Made by a program: the position numbers and the translations under genes. A stretch of 16,824 bases of DNA from an uncultured Rhodovulum sp. (lineage in GTDB: Bacteria; Pseudomonadota; Alphaproteobacteria; Rhodobacterales; Rhodobacteraceae): assembly GCA_946221765.1 (NCBI GenBank), contig CAMIMK010000030.1, positions 1 through 16,824 on the forward strand. The letters are read 5' to 3'. Shown piece after piece: positions 7,541-15,104 of the stretch. Under the pieces are notes generated by a model. It was given only the letters and a program-made list of their open reading frames with translations, did not search any database and was not told where the DNA came from. The first letter of the stretch is position 1, and each line of letters opens with the position of its first letter.

Positions 7541-8995
7541 TTAGCTGACGGCCGCAGTCGGAACGAAGTCCGACGTGTCGGTCGAGGCGTAGTTGAAGGT
7601 GATGTTGCCCCAGGTGTCCAAGGCCGCCTCCAGCGGCTTGCACCACTTGGCGGCCTTGCGCAGGACCTCCGGCCCTTCGTTGCGGATATCCACGCCCTCG
7701 TTGCGGGCGAGGATCATCGCCTCCAGCGCCACCCGGTTCGCGGTCGCGCCGGCCTGGATGCCCATCGGATGACCGATGGTCCCGCCACCGAACTGCAACA
7801 CCACGTCGTCGCCGAAGAGGTCGATGAGCTGGTGCATCTGGCCCGCATGGATGCCGCCCGAGGCAACCGGCATAACCTTGCGCATGTTGGCCCAGTCCTG
7901 CTCGAAGTAGAGGCCGCGCTCCAGGTCCACCGGATTGTGCATCTCGCGGCAGACGTTGTAGTAGCCCTGCACCGTCATGGGATCGCCCTCGAGCTTGCCC
8001 ACCGCCGTGCCCGCATGGATGTGATCAACCCCGGCGAGCCGCATCCATTTGGCGATCACCCGGAAGCTGATGCCGTGGTTCTTCTGCCGGGTGTAGGTGC
8101 CATGCCCTGCCCGGTGCAGGTGCAGAACCATGTCGTTCTGTCGGCACCATTCGGAAATCGACTGGATCGCGGTATAGCCGATGATGAGGTCGATCATCAC
8201 GATCACCGACCCGAGCTCCTGGGCGAACTCCGCCCGGCGATACATCTCCTCCATCGTGCCGGCGGTGATGTTGAGGTAGTGGCCCTTGACCTCGCCAGTC
8301 TCGGCGGTGGCCTTGTTGACTGCCTCCATGCAGTAGAGGAACCGGTCGCGCCAGTGCATGAAGGGCTGCGAGTTGATGTTCTCGTCGTCCTTCATGAAGT
8401 CGAGGCCGCCCTTCAGCCCCTCATAGACCACCCGGCCGTAGTTCTTGCCCGACAACCCCAGCTTCGGCTTGGTCGTCGCGCCGAGCAGCGGCCGCCCGAA
8501 CTTGTCGAGCCGTTCGCGCTCCACCACGATCCCCGTCGGCGGGCCCTTGTAGGTCTTCACGTAGGCCACCGGCAGGCGCATGTCCTCCAGCCGCGCCGCC
8601 TTCAGCGGCTTGAAGCTGAAGACGTTGCCGATGATCGAGGCGGTCAGGTTCGCGATCGAGCCTTCCTCGAACAGGATCAGGTCATAGGCGACATAGCAGA
8701 AGAACTCCCCCGGCCGCCCGGGCACGGGATCAACCCGGTAGGCCTTCGCCCGGTACTGGTCGCAGGCGGTCAGCCGGTCGGTCCAGACCACGGTCCAGGT
8801 GGCGGTGGAGCTCTCCCCCGCCACCGCTGCCGCTGCCTCGATAGGGTCGACGCCCTCCTGCGGGGTGATGCGGAAGAGCGCGAGCAGGTCGGTGTCCTTG
8901 GGCTCGTAGTCGCCGTCCCAGTAGCCCATCTGGGCGTATTTCAGGACGCCGGCCTTGTAGCGCTCCTTGCCCTTGATTTCCTTCATCTCGGTCAT
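7541..8995 (-). CDS. cbbL: RubisCO large subunit, form IC (red type)
   Basis: The catalytic subunit carboxylates or oxygenates ribulose-1,5-bisphosphate. The 484-residue protein is full length and all active-site elements are present: TTKPKLGLS (174-182, K176 and K178), the activator lysine K202 with D204 and E205 in FMKDDE, HLHRAGHG (292-299, H294 and H298), loop 6 GTAVGKLEG (329-337, K334) and the phosphate-binding SGGIHAG (379-385). The N-terminus KGKERYKAGVLKYAQMGYW and the C-terminal extension beyond TFNY are red-type features; the C-terminal tail (DTSDFVPTAAVS) is the handle that CbbX engages in the R. sphaeroides system. Start ATG 8995 has GGGAGGA six bases upstream. It lies 15 bp after cbbA and 11 bp before cbbS. 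No catalytic residue is missing, so the enzyme should be active. Confidence 0.98.
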   Translation of the reverse strand: MTEMKEIKGKERYKAGVLKYAQMGYWDGDYEPKDTDLLALFRITPQEGVDPIEAAAAVAGESSTATWTVVWTDRLTACDQYRAKAYRVDPVPGRPGEFFCYVAYDLILFEEGSIANLTASIIGNVFSFKPLKAARLEDMRLPVAYVKTYKGPPTGIVVERERLDKFGRPLLGATTKPKLGLSGKNYGRVVYEGLKGGLDFMKDDENINSQPFMHWRDRFLYCMEAVNKATAETGEVKGHYLNITAGTMEEMYRRAEFAQELGSVIVMIDLIIGYTAIQSISEWCRQNDMVLHLHRAGHGTYTRQKNHGISFRVIAKWMRLAGVDHIHAGTAVGKLEGDPMTVQGYYNVCREMHNPVDLERGLYFEQDWANMRKVMPVASGGIHAGQMHQLIDLFGDDVVLQFGGGTIGHPMGIQAGATANRVALEAMILARNEGVDIRNEGPEVLRKAAKWCKPLEAALDTWGNITFNYASTDTSDFVPTAAVS

Positions 8996-9010
8996 TGCCG
9001 GTCCTCCCTG

Positions 9011-10090
9011 TCAGGCGGCTTTTGCGGTCGAGGTTGCGGGGGCGAGCGCGCCGCTCTGGTAGCGCTTCGCCATGTCGTCCATGGGGATTACCCGGATCCG
9101 GGCGGCGTTCCCCGCCGTGCCGAAAGCCTCGAACCGGTCGCGGCACAGCTTCTGCATCGCGTCCATGGCGGGCTTGAGGAATTTCCGCGGGTCGAATTCC
9201 TTGCGGTTCGCGGTGGCGACGCGCCGGAACTCGGCGGTCATCGCCATCCGGCAGTCGGTGTCGATGTTGACCTTGCGCACTCCGTGGCGGATACCGCGCA
9301 CGATCTCCTCCACCGGCACGCCGAAGGTCTGCGGCATCTCGCCGCCGTTCGCGTTGATGATGTCCTGGAGCTCCTGCGGCACCGAGGAACTCCCGTGCAT
9401 CACCAGATGCGTATCCGGCAGCCGGCGGTGGATCTCCTCGATCACCTTCATGGCGAGGATTTCGCCATCGGGCCGCCTGGTGAACTTGTAGGCGCCGTGG
9501 CTGGTCCCGCAGGCGATGGCCAGCGCATCGACCCCGGTCGCCCGCACGAACTCGACCGCCTGGTCCGGGTCGGTCAGGAGCTGGCTGTGGTCGAGCTTTC
9601 CGACCGCGCCGTGCCCGTCCTCCGCCTCGCCCTCGCCGCTCTCCAGGCTGCCGAGCACCCCGAGCTCGCCCTCGACGCTCGCGCCCACCCAATGGGCCAT
9701 GCGCGACACCCGCTCCGTGATCGCGACGTTGTAGTCGTAGGAGGCCGGCGTCTTCATGTCCGCCTCCAGCGAGCCGTCCATCATCACGGAGGTGAAGCCG
9801 TGGCGGATCGCCGTCAGGCAGGTGGCCTCGTCATTGCCGTGGTCCTGGTGCATGCAGAGCGGGATCTCGGGGAACATCTCGGCCAGCGCCTCGATCATCC
9901 GCCCGAGCATGATGTCGCCCGCATAGCTGCGCGCCCCCCGGCTCGCCTGGAGGATCACCGGCGCGTCGCAGGCGCGCGCCGCCTCCAGGATGGCGAGGCC
10001 CTGCTCCATGTTGTTGATGTTGAAGGCGGGCACCCCGTAGCCGCGTTCCGCGGCATGGTCGAGCAGCTGCCTCAGGGTGATCTTGGCCAT
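9011..10090 (-). CDS. cbbA: Fructose/sedoheptulose-bisphosphate aldolase, class II
   Basis: CbbA condenses dihydroxyacetone phosphate with glyceraldehyde-3-phosphate or erythrose-4-phosphate to give fructose- or sedoheptulose-1,7-bisphosphate. The 359-residue protein is a Zn-dependent class II enzyme: PAFNINNMEQ (21-30), HQDHG (81-85, with catalytic D83 and Zn ligand H84), DGSLEAD (105-111), VEGELGVLG (about 138-146), IACGTSHGAYKF and MHGSSSVP with further metal or phosphate ligands, and VRKVNIDTD near the phosphate site. Start ATG 10090 (MAKITLRQ) has GAGGAGGAAAGAG directly upstream, one of the strongest ribosome binding sites of the operon; the longer open frame to 10243 runs into tkt and is not used. 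It starts 11 bp after the tkt stop. The length and motifs match the CBB-type aldolases. Confidence 0.97.
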   Translation of the reverse strand: MAKITLRQLLDHAAERGYGVPAFNINNMEQGLAILEAARACDAPVILQASRGARSYAGDIMLGRMIEALAEMFPEIPLCMHQDHGNDEATCLTAIRHGFTSVMMDGSLEADMKTPASYDYNVAITERVSRMAHWVGASVEGELGVLGSLESGEGEAEDGHGAVGKLDHSQLLTDPDQAVEFVRATGVDALAIACGTSHGAYKFTRRPDGEILAMKVIEEIHRRLPDTHLVMHGSSSVPQELQDIINANGGEMPQTFGVPVEEIVRGIRHGVRKVNIDTDCRMAMTAEFRRVATANRKEFDPRKFLKPAMDAMQKLCRDRFEAFGTAGNAARIRVIPMDDMAKRYQSGALAPATSTAKAA

Positions 10091-10101
10091 CTCTTTCCTC
10101 C

Positions 10102-12075
10102 TCAGTCCGCGAGCTTGCGGGCGAGATCCGCGACCGCCGCCGGGGTTATGCCGAAATGCGCGTAGAGTGCCGGGGCGGGCGCCGAGGCGCCGAAGCCCGT
10201 CATGCCGACGAAGCCGTCCTCCGGGCGCAGGAACAGATCCCACCCCTGCCGGATTGCCGCCTCGATGCCGATCCGCGGCGCCTCGCCCAGGAGCGCCGCC
10301 CGCTCCGCCGCGGGCCGGGCCGCGAACCGCTCGAAGCAGGGGGCCGAGACCACCGCGACGCGCCGCCCCTCCGCGGTCAGCGTCTCGGCCGCGGCAAGTG
10401 CCACCTCGACCTCCGAGCCGGTGGCGATCAGGGTCAGGTCGCGGGCGCCCGGATCCCGGAGCAGATAGGCCCCGTCCGCCACCCGGTTCGCCCCGGCGTC
10501 GTCCCGCACGAGCGGCAGGTTCTGCCGCGACAGGATCAGCATGACCGGACCGTCGGTCGCGGCCATCGCGATCTCCCAGGCCTCCGCCGTCTCCACCGCA
10601 TCCGCGGGCCGGATGACCGCAAGGTTCGGGATCGCCCGCAGGCTGGCCAGATGCTCCACCGGCTGGTGGGTGGGGCCATCCTCGCCGAGGCCGATCGAGT
10701 CATGGGTCATGACGAAGGTCGTCGGGACCCCCATCAGCGCCGCCAGCCGGATCGCCGGCCGGGCATAGTCGGCGAAGGCGAGGAAGGTCCCGCCATAGGG
10801 CCGGAACCCGCCATGCAGCGCGATGCCGTTCATCGCCGCCGCCATGCCATGCTCGCGGATGCCGTAGTGGATATAGCTCCCGGAAAAATCCCCGGCCGTC
10901 ACCGCGCGCATGCCCTTGCTGCGGGTGAGGTTCGAGCCGGTCAGGTCGGCCGAGCCGCCGATGGTGAAGGGCAGGGCCTCGTTGACCACCTGCAGGGCCA
11001 TTTCGCTCGCCTTGCGGGTGGCGACCTTCGGCCGCTCCGCCAGCAGCGTCGCCTTGTAGGCCGCCATCGCGGTGCCGAAGGTCTCGGGCAGCCCGGCCCG
11101 GGCCGCTTCGAAGGCGGCGCGGCGGGGGGACGCTGCCAGCCGCGCCGCCCAGTCCGCCCGCGCTTCCGCGCCGCGGGCGGCAACCCGGGCAAAGGCCGCA
11201 TAGACCTCGTCCGGGATCTCGAAGGGTGCATGGTCCCAGCCGAGCCCCGCGCGGGCCGCCGCGATTTCCTCGGCCCCGAGCGGAGCGCCATGCACGTCAT
11301 GCCCGCCCTGCTTGTTGGGCGCGCCATAGCCGATGATCGTGCGGCAGGCGATCAGCGTCGGCCGCTCCGAGGCCCGGGCGATCGCGATGGCCGCGCCGAT
11401 CTCGTCCGGCGCGTGGCCATTCGCCTTCAGCACCCGCCAGCCGCTGGCCCGGAACCGCGCCACCTGGTCGGTGGAGGTGGAGAGCGCGGTGTCCCCGTCG
11501 ATGGTGATGCGGTTGTCGTCCCAGAAGACGATGAGCCGCCCGAGCCGGAGATGCCCGGCAAGGTCGATCGCCTCCTGGCTCACTCCCTCCATCAGGCAGC
11601 CGTCCCCGGCGATCACATAGGTGAAGTGGTCGCAGAGATCCGGCGTCCGCGCCGCCTGCAGCCGCTCGGCCAGCGCCACGCCGACCGCCGTCGCGATTCC
11701 CTGCCCGAGGGGCCCGGTCGTCACCTCGACGCCCGGCGCATGGCCATATTCGGGATGCCCGGCCGTCCGGCTGCCCAGCTGGCGGAAGGCCCGGATCTGG
11801 TCCATGCCCATGTCCGCATAGCCAAGCAGATGGTTCAGCGCGTAGAGCAGCATCGAGCCGTGCCCGGCCGACAGCACGAAGCGGTCGCGGTCCGGCCAGT
11901 CCGGGTCCGCGGGGTCGAGCTTGATGAAGCGGTTGAACAGCACGGCCGCGACATCGGCCATCCCCATCGGCATCCCCGGATGCCCGGATTTCGCCGCCTC
12001 GACGGCATCCATGGCCAGCGCGCGGATGGCATGCGCCATCACCCGCTCGCCGGCGAGCGGTGTCATCTTGTTCAT
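10102..12075 (-). CDS. cbbT: Transketolase (CbbT)
   Basis: Transketolase moves two-carbon ketol units between sugar phosphates, making xylulose-5-phosphate and ribose-5-phosphate or erythrose-4-phosphate in the regenerative phase. The 657-residue length is typical. Visible motifs are SGHPGMPMGMA (30-40, with H32), GHGSML (71-76), TTGPLGQGI (119-127), the thiamine-diphosphate motif GDGCLMEG (157-164) ending near N188 in WDDNRITIDGDT, and in the pyrimidine domain HDSIGLGEDGPTHQPVEHL, which carries substrate-binding residues. A C-terminal transketolase domain follows (LIATGSEVEVA). Start ATG 12075 (MNKMTPL) has GGGAGGA about 5 bases upstream and lies 11 bp after the prk stop. A housekeeping tkt may exist elsewhere; the operon position makes this the CBB copy. 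Confidence 0.97.
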   Translation of the reverse strand: MNKMTPLAGERVMAHAIRALAMDAVEAAKSGHPGMPMGMADVAAVLFNRFIKLDPADPDWPDRDRFVLSAGHGSMLLYALNHLLGYADMGMDQIRAFRQLGSRTAGHPEYGHAPGVEVTTGPLGQGIATAVGVALAERLQAARTPDLCDHFTYVIAGDGCLMEGVSQEAIDLAGHLRLGRLIVFWDDNRITIDGDTALSTSTDQVARFRASGWRVLKANGHAPDEIGAAIAIARASERPTLIACRTIIGYGAPNKQGGHDVHGAPLGAEEIAAARAGLGWDHAPFEIPDEVYAAFARVAARGAEARADWAARLAASPRRAAFEAARAGLPETFGTAMAAYKATLLAERPKVATRKASEMALQVVNEALPFTIGGSADLTGSNLTRSKGMRAVTAGDFSGSYIHYGIREHGMAAAMNGIALHGGFRPYGGTFLAFADYARPAIRLAALMGVPTTFVMTHDSIGLGEDGPTHQPVEHLASLRAIPNLAVIRPADAVETAEAWEIAMAATDGPVMLILSRQNLPLVRDDAGANRVADGAYLLRDPGARDLTLIATGSEVEVALAAAETLTAEGRRVAVVSAPCFERFAARPAAERAALLGEAPRIGIEAAIRQGWDLFLRPEDGFVGMTGFGASAPAPALYAHFGITPAAVADLARKLAD

Positions 12076-12086
12076 CCCATCCTCCC

Positions 12087-12959
12087 TCAGGAGCGTTTCT
12101 TGACGTCGACCAGCCGCAGGATCAGCGGCGTCAGGATCAGCTGCATCGCGAGGTCGAGCTTGTTGCCCGGGATCACGATGGAATTCGCCCGGCTCATCCA
12201 CGAACCGTGGATCATCGCGGTGAGATAGGGGAAATCGATCCCCCGCGGGCTCTTGAACCGGATGACGACGAGGCTCTCGTCCGCCGTCGGGATCCAGCGC
12301 GCGATGAAGGGGTCCGAGGTGTCCACCACCGGCACCCGCTGGAAGTTGATGTCCGTCTCGGTGAACTGCGGGCAGATGCAATGCACATAGGCATGCATCC
12401 GGCGCAGGATCACATCCGTCACGGCTTCCGTCGAATACCCCCGGCTCGCCCGGTCGCGGTGAATCTTCTGGATCCACTCCAGGTTGATGACCGGCACCAC
12501 CCCGATCTTCAGGTCCGCCAGCGCCGCGAGGTTCACGCTGTCGTTGACCACCGCCCCGTGCAGGCCCTCGTAGAACAGCAGGTCGCTGTCATCCTCGAAG
12601 GGCGCCCAGTCGGTGAAGGTGCCCGGCTCGGCGCCGTATGCCTCCGCCTCCTTCGCGTCGTGGACATAATGCCGCGTCCGGCCCCGGCCGGTCTCGCCAT
12701 ACTCGCGAAAGACGCGCTCGAGCTCTTCCAGCACATTCGCCTCGTAGGAGAAGTGCGAAAAGGTCTGGTCCCCCTCCTCGGTGCGCCGCTTCAGTTCCGC
12801 CGCCATGGCCTTGCGGTCGTAGCGGTGGAAGGCGTCTCCCTCGATCGAGACGGCCTTGATGCCCTCGCGGCGGAAGATCTGGTCGAAGGTGTGCTTGACC
12901 GTCGTGGTCCCGGCGCCGGACGAGCCGGTGACGAAGATGATCGGATGCTTCTTGCTCAT
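12087..12959 (-). CDS. cbbP: Phosphoribulokinase
   Basis: PRK phosphorylates ribulose-5-phosphate with ATP to give RuBP, the RubisCO substrate. The 290-residue product is the short, octameric bacterial type. Residues established for the R. sphaeroides enzyme fall at identical numbers: P-loop GSSGAGTTT (12-20), D42, H45 and R49 in GDAFHRYDR, E131 in FYEGLHG, and K165, R168, D169 and R173 in IQKIHRDRASR. NADH-responsive allostery is known for this class but cannot be seen in the sequence. Start ATG 12959 lies only 4 bp after the cbbF stop; the TGAGGAC joining them supplies both the stop and a closely spaced Shine-Dalgarno, so translation is probably coupled. It is also called prkB. Confidence 0.97.
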   Translation of the reverse strand: MSKKHPIIFVTGSSGAGTTTVKHTFDQIFRREGIKAVSIEGDAFHRYDRKAMAAELKRRTEEGDQTFSHFSYEANVLEELERVFREYGETGRGRTRHYVHDAKEAEAYGAEPGTFTDWAPFEDDSDLLFYEGLHGAVVNDSVNLAALADLKIGVVPVINLEWIQKIHRDRASRGYSTEAVTDVILRRMHAYVHCICPQFTETDINFQRVPVVDTSDPFIARWIPTADESLVVIRFKSPRGIDFPYLTAMIHGSWMSRANSIVIPGNKLDLAMQLILTPLILRLVDVKKRS

Positions 12960-12963
12960 GTCC

Positions 12964-13971
12964 TCACACCCTGAACAGGCCGCGGCTGCCGAACAGCGCA
13001 GCCATCTCGCCCGGGGGCAGGTCGTGATAGGCACTGACCCGGGCCACGTTCTCGGCACAGCCGAAGACGAAGGGGGTGCGCTCGTGCAGCCGTGCCGGAA
13101 CCTGGTCGAGGATCGGGTCGAGGCCGTCGGTGGCGCGGCCGCCCAGCTGCTCGATCAGGAAGGCGATCGGCGCGCATTCGTAGAGCGTGCGGAGCCGCCC
13201 CCGCTCATAGCCCTTCCGGTCGTCCCCCGGATACAGGAACACGCCGCCCCGGGTGATGATCCGGTGGGTTTCCGCGACCAGCGAAGCGATCCAGCGCATG
13301 TTGAAATTCTCCGCCCGCGGGCCCTCGGCACCGGCCACGCAATCGTCGATGAAGGCCCGCACCGGCCGCGGCCAGTGGCGATAGTTCGAGGTGTTGATGG
13401 CGAATTCCCGCGAACTCGGCGCGAGCGGTCCCGGGCGCGGCCCCGGCACGAACCGGCCGAGCACGGGGTCGAGGATCCGCTTCACCACGCCATCGCCGAA
13501 ACTCGCGACAAGACAGCATTGCGGGCCGTAGATGACATAGCCCGCCGCCAGCAGCGCGCGCCCGGGCCGCAGGAAACTCGCCTCGGCATCCTCCTCCGCC
13601 GCATGGACGGCGAAGATCGTGCCGATCGAGACATTCACCGCGATGTTCGACGAGCCGTCGAGCGGGTCGATCGCCAGGGCGAGGCGCCCGCCCGGGTTCA
13701 GCTCGAGGATCTCCTCCTGCTCCTCCGAGGCGTAGAAGCGCACGTCGGACCCGGCGAGCGCGGCGCGGAAGGCGTCGTCGGCGATGAGGTCGAGCGCCTT
13801 CTGGGTGTCGCCGTCGCTGTTGGCGCCGCGCAGGTCCCCGAGGTCCTCGCCCAGGCCGTTGCGCGCGATCCGCTGCGCAAGGCCGGCGGCCACTGTCTCT
13901 ATGCGGTCGATCAGGTCTTTGAATGGCAACGGGATTTCCGTGTCACTCTCCGGCCGTGCCATCTGTTGCAC
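12964..13971 (-). CDS. cbbF: Fructose-1,6-/sedoheptulose-1,7-bisphosphatase, class I
   Basis: CbbF removes the C1 phosphate of fructose- (and in such operons usually sedoheptulose-) bisphosphate. The product is a class I FBPase of 335 residues with NGLGEDLG (38-45), ASEEQEE (81-87, metal ligands), the signature IDPLDGSSNI (101-110), NFNMRW (substrate loop) and RGGVFLYPGDDRKGYERGRLR. I set the start at GTG 13971 because GGGGAGGA ends 6 bases upstream; the next ATG at 13962 (MARPES) has that motif too far away (15 bases) but remains possible. The frame is open to 14028 inside the control region and that extension is unlikely. It is the promoter-proximal gene of the operon, divergent from cbbR. 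Confidence 0.95.
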   Translation of the reverse strand: MQQMARPESDTEIPLPFKDLIDRIETVAAGLAQRIARNGLGEDLGDLRGANSDGDTQKALDLIADDAFRAALAGSDVRFYASEEQEEILELNPGGRLALAIDPLDGSSNIAVNVSIGTIFAVHAAEEDAEASFLRPGRALLAAGYVIYGPQCCLVASFGDGVVKRILDPVLGRFVPGPRPGPLAPSSREFAINTSNYRHWPRPVRAFIDDCVAGAEGPRAENFNMRWIASLVAETHRIITRGGVFLYPGDDRKGYERGRLRTLYECAPIAFLIEQLGGRATDGLDPILDQVPARLHERTPFVFGCAENVARVSAYHDLPPGEMAALFGSRGLFRV

Positions 13972-14031
13972 GTCCAATCCTCCCCGAAGGTCTTTATCGT
14001 TGCGGTCAGGCTTGCGTCTGGCCAGCAAAAA

Positions 14032-14063
14032 TGAAAGTTTATAATTCAGAACTCCTATTCAGA
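14032..14063. promoter_or_regulatory. Putative CbbR operator: three half-sites phased at 13 bp
   Basis: The cbbF-cbbR gap holds TGAA at 14032-14035, TTCA at 14045-14048 and TTCA at 14058-14061, each exactly 13 bp from the next. The first two form an inverted repeat (TGAA-N9-TTCA, 14032-14048); the last two belong to a direct repeat ATTCAGA at 14044-14050 and 14057-14063. T-N11-A spacing, the LysR-family signature, fits at 14032/14044 and 14045/14057. The tract is AT-rich in a very GC-rich window. LysR-type CbbR proteins are known to bind such sites in the cbbR-cbb gap and to activate with RuBP or similar effectors; binding here is inferred. Confidence 0.5.
14038..14045. promoter_or_regulatory. 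Overlapping divergent -10 candidates for cbbR and cbbF
   Basis: The plus strand reads a perfect TATAAT at 14040-14045, 27 bp before the cbbR ATG. The minus strand reads TATAAA over 14043-14038, which would start the cbb transcript about 60 bases before the cbbF GTG. Neither has a good -35 element at 16-18 bp, as expected for an activator-dependent promoter. They overlap each other and the putative CbbR half-sites, so CbbR could repress its own gene while activating the operon. Position is from sequence only. Confidence 0.4.
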
Positions 14064-14071
14064 TCTTTTGA

Positions 14072-14995
14072 ATGCTGCGCCTCGACGCCATCACCCTCCG
14101 CCAGCTGCGCGCCCTGGAGGCCGTGGCGGATGCCGGCTCGATCACCGGCGCCGCCCAGGCGATCGGCCTGACGCCGCCGGCAGTCCATGCCCAGATCCGC
14201 AACCTCGAGGCGGCGCTGGAGGCGACGCTCCTCCAGCGCAGCGCCGCCGGCGCAGGCTCCGAGCTGACGCCCGAGGCGGCACCGGTCCTGGAGGCGGCCC
14301 GGCGTATCGCCATCCTGCTCCAGACTTGCGCCGCCGAGATCCAGGCCCTGCAGCGCGGCAGCGCCGGACACGTCACCCTCGGCGTCGTCTCCACCGCGAA
14401 ATATTTCGCGCCCCGCCTCGTTGCCCGGCTCAAGGCGCTCTGCCCCGGGGTCGAGGTGGCGCTCCGGGTCGGCAACCGCGAGGCGACCATCGCCGACCTC
14501 GAGCGCCAGGCGGTGGACCTCGCCGTCATGGGCCGCCCGCCGCGCGTCCCGGCCGTCGCCGCGACGATCCTCGGGGACCACCCCCACGGGCTGATCGCGC
14601 CCCCGGACCATCCGCTGGCCGGGTCAGGGCCGGTCTCGCCCGAGGCGCTGCTGCGGGAGACGATGATCACCCGCGAGGAGGGATCGGGCACCCGGATCCT
14701 GATGACCCGCTATCTCGATTCCGCGGCGGGCGGCCGGGTGTTCGAACTGGTCGAGATGGGCTCGAACGAGACGATCAAGCAGGCCGTGATGGCCGGCCTC
14801 GGCCTCGCCTTCCTGTCGCTCCACACCGTCACCGAGGAACTGCGCCACGGCCGGCTGGTGCTGCTGGAGGCGCCCGGCCTGCCGATCGTGCGGCAGTGGT
14901 TCCTCGTGCATCCGGTCGACCGCCCGCTGACCCCCGCCGCCCGCACCATCCACGATCTGGTGGTGGGGCTGGAGGGCAGCTACCTGCCCCGCTGA
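14072..14995 (+). CDS. cbbR: LysR-type transcriptional regulator CbbR
   Basis: CbbR is the LysR-family activator of cbb operons, sensing Calvin-cycle metabolites such as RuBP. The 307-residue protein starts with the winged helix-turn-helix ITLRQLRALEAVADAGSITGAA...TPPAVHAQIRNLEAAL (about 7-50), followed by the linker helix and a periplasmic-binding-like effector domain beginning near GHVTLGVVSTAKYFAPRL. The sequence STAKYF is typical of CbbR proteins. Start ATG 14072 is followed at once by the HTH; there is no convincing Shine-Dalgarno, so its translation is probably weak. It is transcribed away from cbbF across a 100-bp control region, the classic arrangement. Autoregulation is likely but inferred. 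Function is assigned from family plus position. Confidence 0.95.
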   Translation: MLRLDAITLRQLRALEAVADAGSITGAAQAIGLTPPAVHAQIRNLEAALEATLLQRSAAGAGSELTPEAAPVLEAARRIAILLQTCAAEIQALQRGSAGHVTLGVVSTAKYFAPRLVARLKALCPGVEVALRVGNREATIADLERQAVDLAVMGRPPRVPAVAATILGDHPHGLIAPPDHPLAGSGPVSPEALLRETMITREEGSGTRILMTRYLDSAAGGRVFELVEMGSNETIKQAVMAGLGLAFLSLHTVTEELRHGRLVLLEAPGLPIVRQWFLVHPVDRPLTPAARTIHDLVVGLEGSYLPR

Positions 14996-15104
14996 GCGGC
15001 GGGATCCACCCTGCCCTCATGCTTATTGCTGAGCCCCTGCCCCCTTGCGGCGCGGCGCCCCTGCCGCGACAGTCGGCCGGTCGCGACGGTACGGGAGGAT
15101 CGGC

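Noticed and set aside
7769..10165. 798-codon open frame on the plus strand across cbbL and cbbA
   Set aside because: It is antisense to two genes with complete catalytic motifs; long stop-free antisense frames are expected at this GC content. The His/Arg/Val-rich translation resembles no family and there is no ribosome binding site.
10156..12228. 690-codon open frame on the plus strand across the transketolase gene
   Set aside because: Antisense shadow of cbbT with an Arg/Gly/Pro-rich translation; no start signal and no recognisable domain.
14996..15104. Terminator after cbbR
   Set aside because: Several short GC stems can be drawn but none has a stable stem followed by T residues.
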